A stretch of DNA of 6,652 nucleotides from RGIG4608 sp045635885 (GTDB taxonomy: Bacteria; Bacillota; Clostridia; Oscillospirales; CAG-272): NCBI GenBank assembly GCA_045635885.1, contig JAZTWO010000056.1, positions 1 to 6,652 of the forward strand, in the 5' to 3' direction. Below the pieces are notes generated by a model. That model was not told the DNA's origin. It did no database searches and worked only from the letters and a program-made list of their open reading frames with translations. Made by a program: the position numbers and the translations under genes. Of this stretch, positions 3,990 to 6,652 are shown one piece after another; the first letter of the stretch is position 1, and each line of letters starts with the position of its first letter.

Positions 3990-6263
3990 TTATTCCATAT
4001 CTCTATCTCTGGTAACGCCCAACAAACGATAGGAGTTAACTTCCAGATCTCGTCCGAGTCTCTTTACATAGAAGCCGTCGATACAGCTAACTCTATATCT
4101 TCCTGTGCCTCTATCCCAGTTGCGATGCTTTTTAAGTTTATCCCACTGACTTGTTCTGCCACGATACATAATATTATCGAGCATAAGACATCCCTTGAAC
4201 GCATCCTTCTTGATGCGTCTGAGTCTGCCGGAAATGTTAATTACTTCAAGCATTGTGTTATTCTTAAAGGTTCCCTTTTCAATAACCTTGATTGAAGAAG
4301 GAATGCTTGCTTCCTTAATATGTCTTTGGTTAGCAAATGCATATTTGTGGATTTTTGTTACTTCAACAAATCCATATCTTTCAGGAATGTAAAGTTCATC
4401 ACTATAATACTTTCCGTAAACACCAATAATTGCACACTGATCTTTTGTTTTATTGAATTCAATAATAAGATCGTCGCAGGTTGTATAAGTTCCGTCGGGG
4501 CAATAGTAGAAGATTGCACCGTTGATTACAACCTCATAGTTATTTGAGTGTGAGTGAGAGAGCTTGTTTTCGTCGAAATCAAGCACCATTGCAGAACGGT
4601 AAAGTGTATATCCGTATTCTTCGGGAGTTGCGTGAGTGGATTCGCCTGCAATTCCCATATGGCAATAGATTTTATCGTTCTTCTTATCGTAATCATAAGC
4701 GATAATTGCATGTCCCTCATATTGACCGTTTTCGTTCAATTTAGCAACGCTGAGCAAAACGGGATAACCTTTTTTAATCTTTTTGATGGTATATTCCCTT
4801 GCCTTTTGGCTATATTTGAGAATTTCCGCTTCAGTTTTCGCTTCTAAAATCTCGTCAACGTAGTCAACACTGTGAATGTCATATTCGGATTTTTCAACAC
4901 GGGCAACGTGCTTAAGGTAGTATTTAATAATCTTTTCTCTCTTGTCGTTATCAGTTGAGAAATCAAAATCGGTTGTCAACTTATCCTTGGGGGCTTTATT
5001 AACTCCCAATTTGATGCCAATTGCCACCAACGCCTCATGAAGATAGGTATTCTTGTTTTGGTTAACAAGCTGCTTATAACGAGCATAAGTCATCTTATTA
5101 TTTGGATCGTCGGGGTGGAATTCGGGATGGTCGAAATATCTGATACCGGGAGATTCTTCAAAATTAGGTGCGTCGTCTGAACGAGAGGGTCTGTCAAATC
5201 TTCTGGGTACGATTTTATCGTGAAGAATTGTATCGTAGTAAGAAAGAAGCATTGCAACTGCAACGTATCCGCAAGAATTTTCAACGTTGTTACCAAAGTT
5301 TGTTACAAGATTCTTATAGTACGTTTGCAAATATGTGTTCTTTTTTGTATTTACCTTTTCGGCAAATTTAAAGATACCGTTGTTTTCGTCATCCTTACCA
5401 TCAAGACCTTCTGCTTTTCTGATCTCTTTCGCAATTTCATCAGTTTCGCCATACTCTGCATCAAAGTCTGTTGTAAGAAGCTTTTTGATTCCAACAATAA
5501 TAAGTGTTGTTACAAGAGCCAAAAGTGTGAACAAAACTGCATATGAAAGTGAATAAAGAACGTAAGTTAAGGTTGAGGGATTTGAGCCAACAATTATCTC
5601 ATGAAGCCAGTCGATACCGGGTGTGTGGTTATCACACATGGGGCAGGATGAAAGGAAGTTGAAGCCAAATGTGCTGACAAATCTTCTTGCAATCAAGTGG
5701 GAAGCGATATTCAAACTGGTTGAGAATAACCAGAACATTACGAATATCGGCAATGCCTTCCAAAACATTGAAAATTTAATTTTTACTTCATTTGTGTACA
5801 AAAGGAATGCACCAATCACTACCATTGCACCGTAGCTGACCATTGCGCAAACGTTAAATCCGATTGTGTTTGTGAAAACACTTGAAGGATGAAGCATTAT
5901 AGCTAAGCCCATGGACAACAAATAGGTGGATATGAATGCAGTAAGATTATCGTGGAATTTTCCCTTTGTCATACCTGCAACAATGCCAATGTATAAAAGC
6001 ATTGTGTTAAATCGCAAAGGGAAATTATCTAATGTGTAACCCACAGAAATTACGTTAATCTGTCTATAAAGTTCAAACACAGCAAGCACAACGGTGGTTA
6101 CTATAAGAACTCGATTAACGTTCTTTATTATCTCCTTTTTGTAAAGTACACAAAGAGTTATGATGGCCGCAATTACAAAGAGCATCCACACAATGTGTAA
6201 ACCACCGTATGATGCAGGTTGATTCATGTGAGCATCTAAAACTCCCAAACTCGAATCTCTCAT
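3990..6263 (-). CDS. YwaF/TMEM164-like membrane, C39-like protease and BspA-repeat protein
   Basis: The protein has 757 residues; the ATG at 6261-6263 follows AAGGAG (6271-6276) by seven bases. Residues 22-259 hold seven hydrophobic helices (about 22-41, 51-66, 85-99, 107-126, 138-156, 168-189, 233-259). The section with NFPLRFNTMLLY (80-91), AIMLHPSSVFT (121-131) and MVSYGAMVVIGAFLL (141-155) resembles the YwaF/TIGR02206 family. A charged linker (260-310) leads to a C39/papain-like domain (about 311-565): C331 in NSCGYVAVAMLLSYYD and H518 in EGHAIIAYDYD are the likely catalytic pair. The Gln usual before the Cys appears to be Asn. Residues about 580-730 are BspA-like LRR_5 repeats (YAFANQRHIKEASIPSSIKVI, then RRIKKDAFKGC), ending in MYRGRTSQW and the SCIDG motif common to such proteins. 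It is a single-gene unit. The substrate is unknown, and the YwaF assignment is the least certain part. Confidence 0.88.
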   Translation of the reverse strand: MRDSSLGVLDAHMNQPASYGGLHIVWMLFVIAAIITLCVLYKKEIIKNVNRVLIVTTVVLAVFELYRQINVISVGYTLDNFPLRFNTMLLYIGIVAGMTKGKFHDNLTAFISTYLLSMGLAIMLHPSSVFTNTIGFNVCAMVSYGAMVVIGAFLLYTNEVKIKFSMFWKALPIFVMFWLFSTSLNIASHLIARRFVSTFGFNFLSSCPMCDNHTPGIDWLHEIIVGSNPSTLTYVLYSLSYAVLFTLLALVTTLIIVGIKKLLTTDFDAEYGETDEIAKEIRKAEGLDGKDDENNGIFKFAEKVNTKKNTYLQTYYKNLVTNFGNNVENSCGYVAVAMLLSYYDTILHDKIVPRRFDRPSRSDDAPNFEESPGIRYFDHPEFHPDDPNNKMTYARYKQLVNQNKNTYLHEALVAIGIKLGVNKAPKDKLTTDFDFSTDNDKREKIIKYYLKHVARVEKSEYDIHSVDYVDEILEAKTEAEILKYSQKAREYTIKKIKKGYPVLLSVAKLNENGQYEGHAIIAYDYDKKNDKIYCHMGIAGESTHATPEEYGYTLYRSAMVLDFDENKLSHSHSNNYEVVINGAIFYYCPDGTYTTCDDLIIEFNKTKDQCAIIGVYGKYYSDELYIPERYGFVEVTKIHKYAFANQRHIKEASIPSSIKVIEKGTFKNNTMLEVINISGRLRRIKKDAFKGCLMLDNIMYRGRTSQWDKLKKHRNWDRGTGRYRVSCIDGFYVKRLGRDLEVNSYRLLGVTRDRDME

Positions 6264-6289
6264 TTTAAGTCTCCTTATATCAATAGAAT

Positions 6290-6295
6290 ATTATA
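6290..6295 (-). promoter_or_regulatory. -10 box of the large membrane-protease gene
   Basis: TATAAT on the minus strand lies 26 bases upstream of the ATG, preceded by TGGTA. No good -35 box is found 16-18 bases upstream. The leader would be only about 20 bases, just enough for the ribosome binding site. Confidence 0.55.
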
Positions 6296-6439
6296 TACCA
6301 TTCTCATTTTAACACTAATCGAGAAAATATGCAAGAGCTTTTTGAAAAAACTTGCAAGAATATTAAAATATTATTTAATCTATTCGCTTCTTCGACGTGT
6401 TTTTCATCCGAAATGGTGTAAAATTCGGGTAAAAGATAA
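6296..6439. other. AT-rich spacer, no gene seen
   Basis: No ribosome binding site with a credible frame is visible. An imperfect hairpin pairs TGCAAG (6330-6335) with CTTGCA (6351-6356) around complementary T and A runs. It lacks an adjacent U-tract on either strand, so I do not call it a terminator. Confidence 0.5.
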
Positions 6440-6652
6440 TTTTTTGAGGCAGCAAATCAAAATTTGAGGTGCGTTGCGTGGGGCAAAGGTTGGTTTGTGT
6501 TCAGTTCGGGAGGGAGAACCCATCCCGAGTACATTTTGATTTATTTAGAAGTTAGTTGATGTTAAATGGGGGAACTACACCCGTCACGGCGATGCCGTGC
6601 CACCCTCTTCTGCGATGCGGGGTTCCCCGAAGCGATATTTATGAGCTTTGGG
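6440..6652 (-). repeat. Repeat sequence of the same family, opposite orientation
   Basis: The minus strand of 6529-6560 reads ATCAACTAACTTCTAAATAA and continues ATCAAAATGTAC, nearly the same as 142-172 in copy A. Hairpins here are CAAAT/ATTTG (6453-6466), TCGGGAGGG with CCCaTCCCGA (6506-6528, one bulge) and CACGGC/GCCGTG (6585-6599). The last lies inside outer arms GGGGAAC (6569-6575) and GTTCCCC (6622-6628). A second linker-like box, the reverse complement of CACAAACCAACCT, is at 6488-6500. The segment is cut by the window end and holds no iterons in view. Confidence 0.7.

Noticed and set aside
5168..5835. Several plus-strand frames of 65-108 codons opposite the large gene
   Set aside because: They are antisense shadows of a well-supported 757-residue gene and have no upstream signals.
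6330..6356. Terminator or small RNA hairpin upstream of the large gene
   Set aside because: The stem is interrupted and no U-tract follows on either strand, and no promoter for a small RNA is visible.

Overview
The window looks like chromosomal DNA from a low-GC Gram-positive bacterium, most likely a gut-type Clostridia. The support is AT-rich sequence, AGGAG-type ribosome binding sites 6-8 bases before starts, consensus-like sigma-A promoters, an HdeD/DUF308 membrane protein, a BspA-like leucine-rich repeat tail, and intergenic hairpin repeats that I recall from gut Clostridia. No database search was possible, so the taxonomy is an inference.

Layout. 1-456: the right half of a repeat element, with variable stem-loops and three 22-bp-spaced iterons. 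531-1259 (+): a conserved protein of unknown function with PD-(D/E)XK nuclease-like residues. 1275-1751 (-): a six-helix DUF308/HdeD-like membrane protein, convergent with the previous gene and sharing a bidirectional terminator with it. 1752-1938: a divergent control region with two good promoters on either side of phased A-tracts. 1939-2817 (+): an AraC-family regulator that starts at GTG, not at the upstream ATG. 2836-2870: a strong terminator. 2906-3923: a gene-free element of about 1 kb with long imperfect inverted ends that begin and end in the same iterons, around an array of small palindromes. 3943-3968: terminator. 3990-6263 (-): a 757-residue protein that joins a YwaF/TMEM164-like membrane domain, a C39/papain-like cysteine protease domain and a BspA-like repeat tail. 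6296-6439: AT-rich spacer. 6440-6652: more repeat sequence of the same family, in the opposite orientation.

How it fits together. The AraC regulator and the DUF308 protein share one divergent control region, so the regulator plausibly controls both genes. The nuclease-like gene and the large protease gene are single transcription units. No pathway links the genes directly.

The most unusual content is the repeat system. Three copies of an end module (1-456, 2906-3216 inverted, 3654-3923) keep three stem-loops in the same order while the stem sequences differ between copies with pairing largely preserved. They also keep 21-22 bp phased copies of GGTACTTTCTAACT at the end that meets unique DNA. 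This suggests a structured, modular, probably non-autonomous mobile element, which I cannot assign to a named family. The three genes between 531 and 2817 are bracketed by oppositely oriented iteron arrays.
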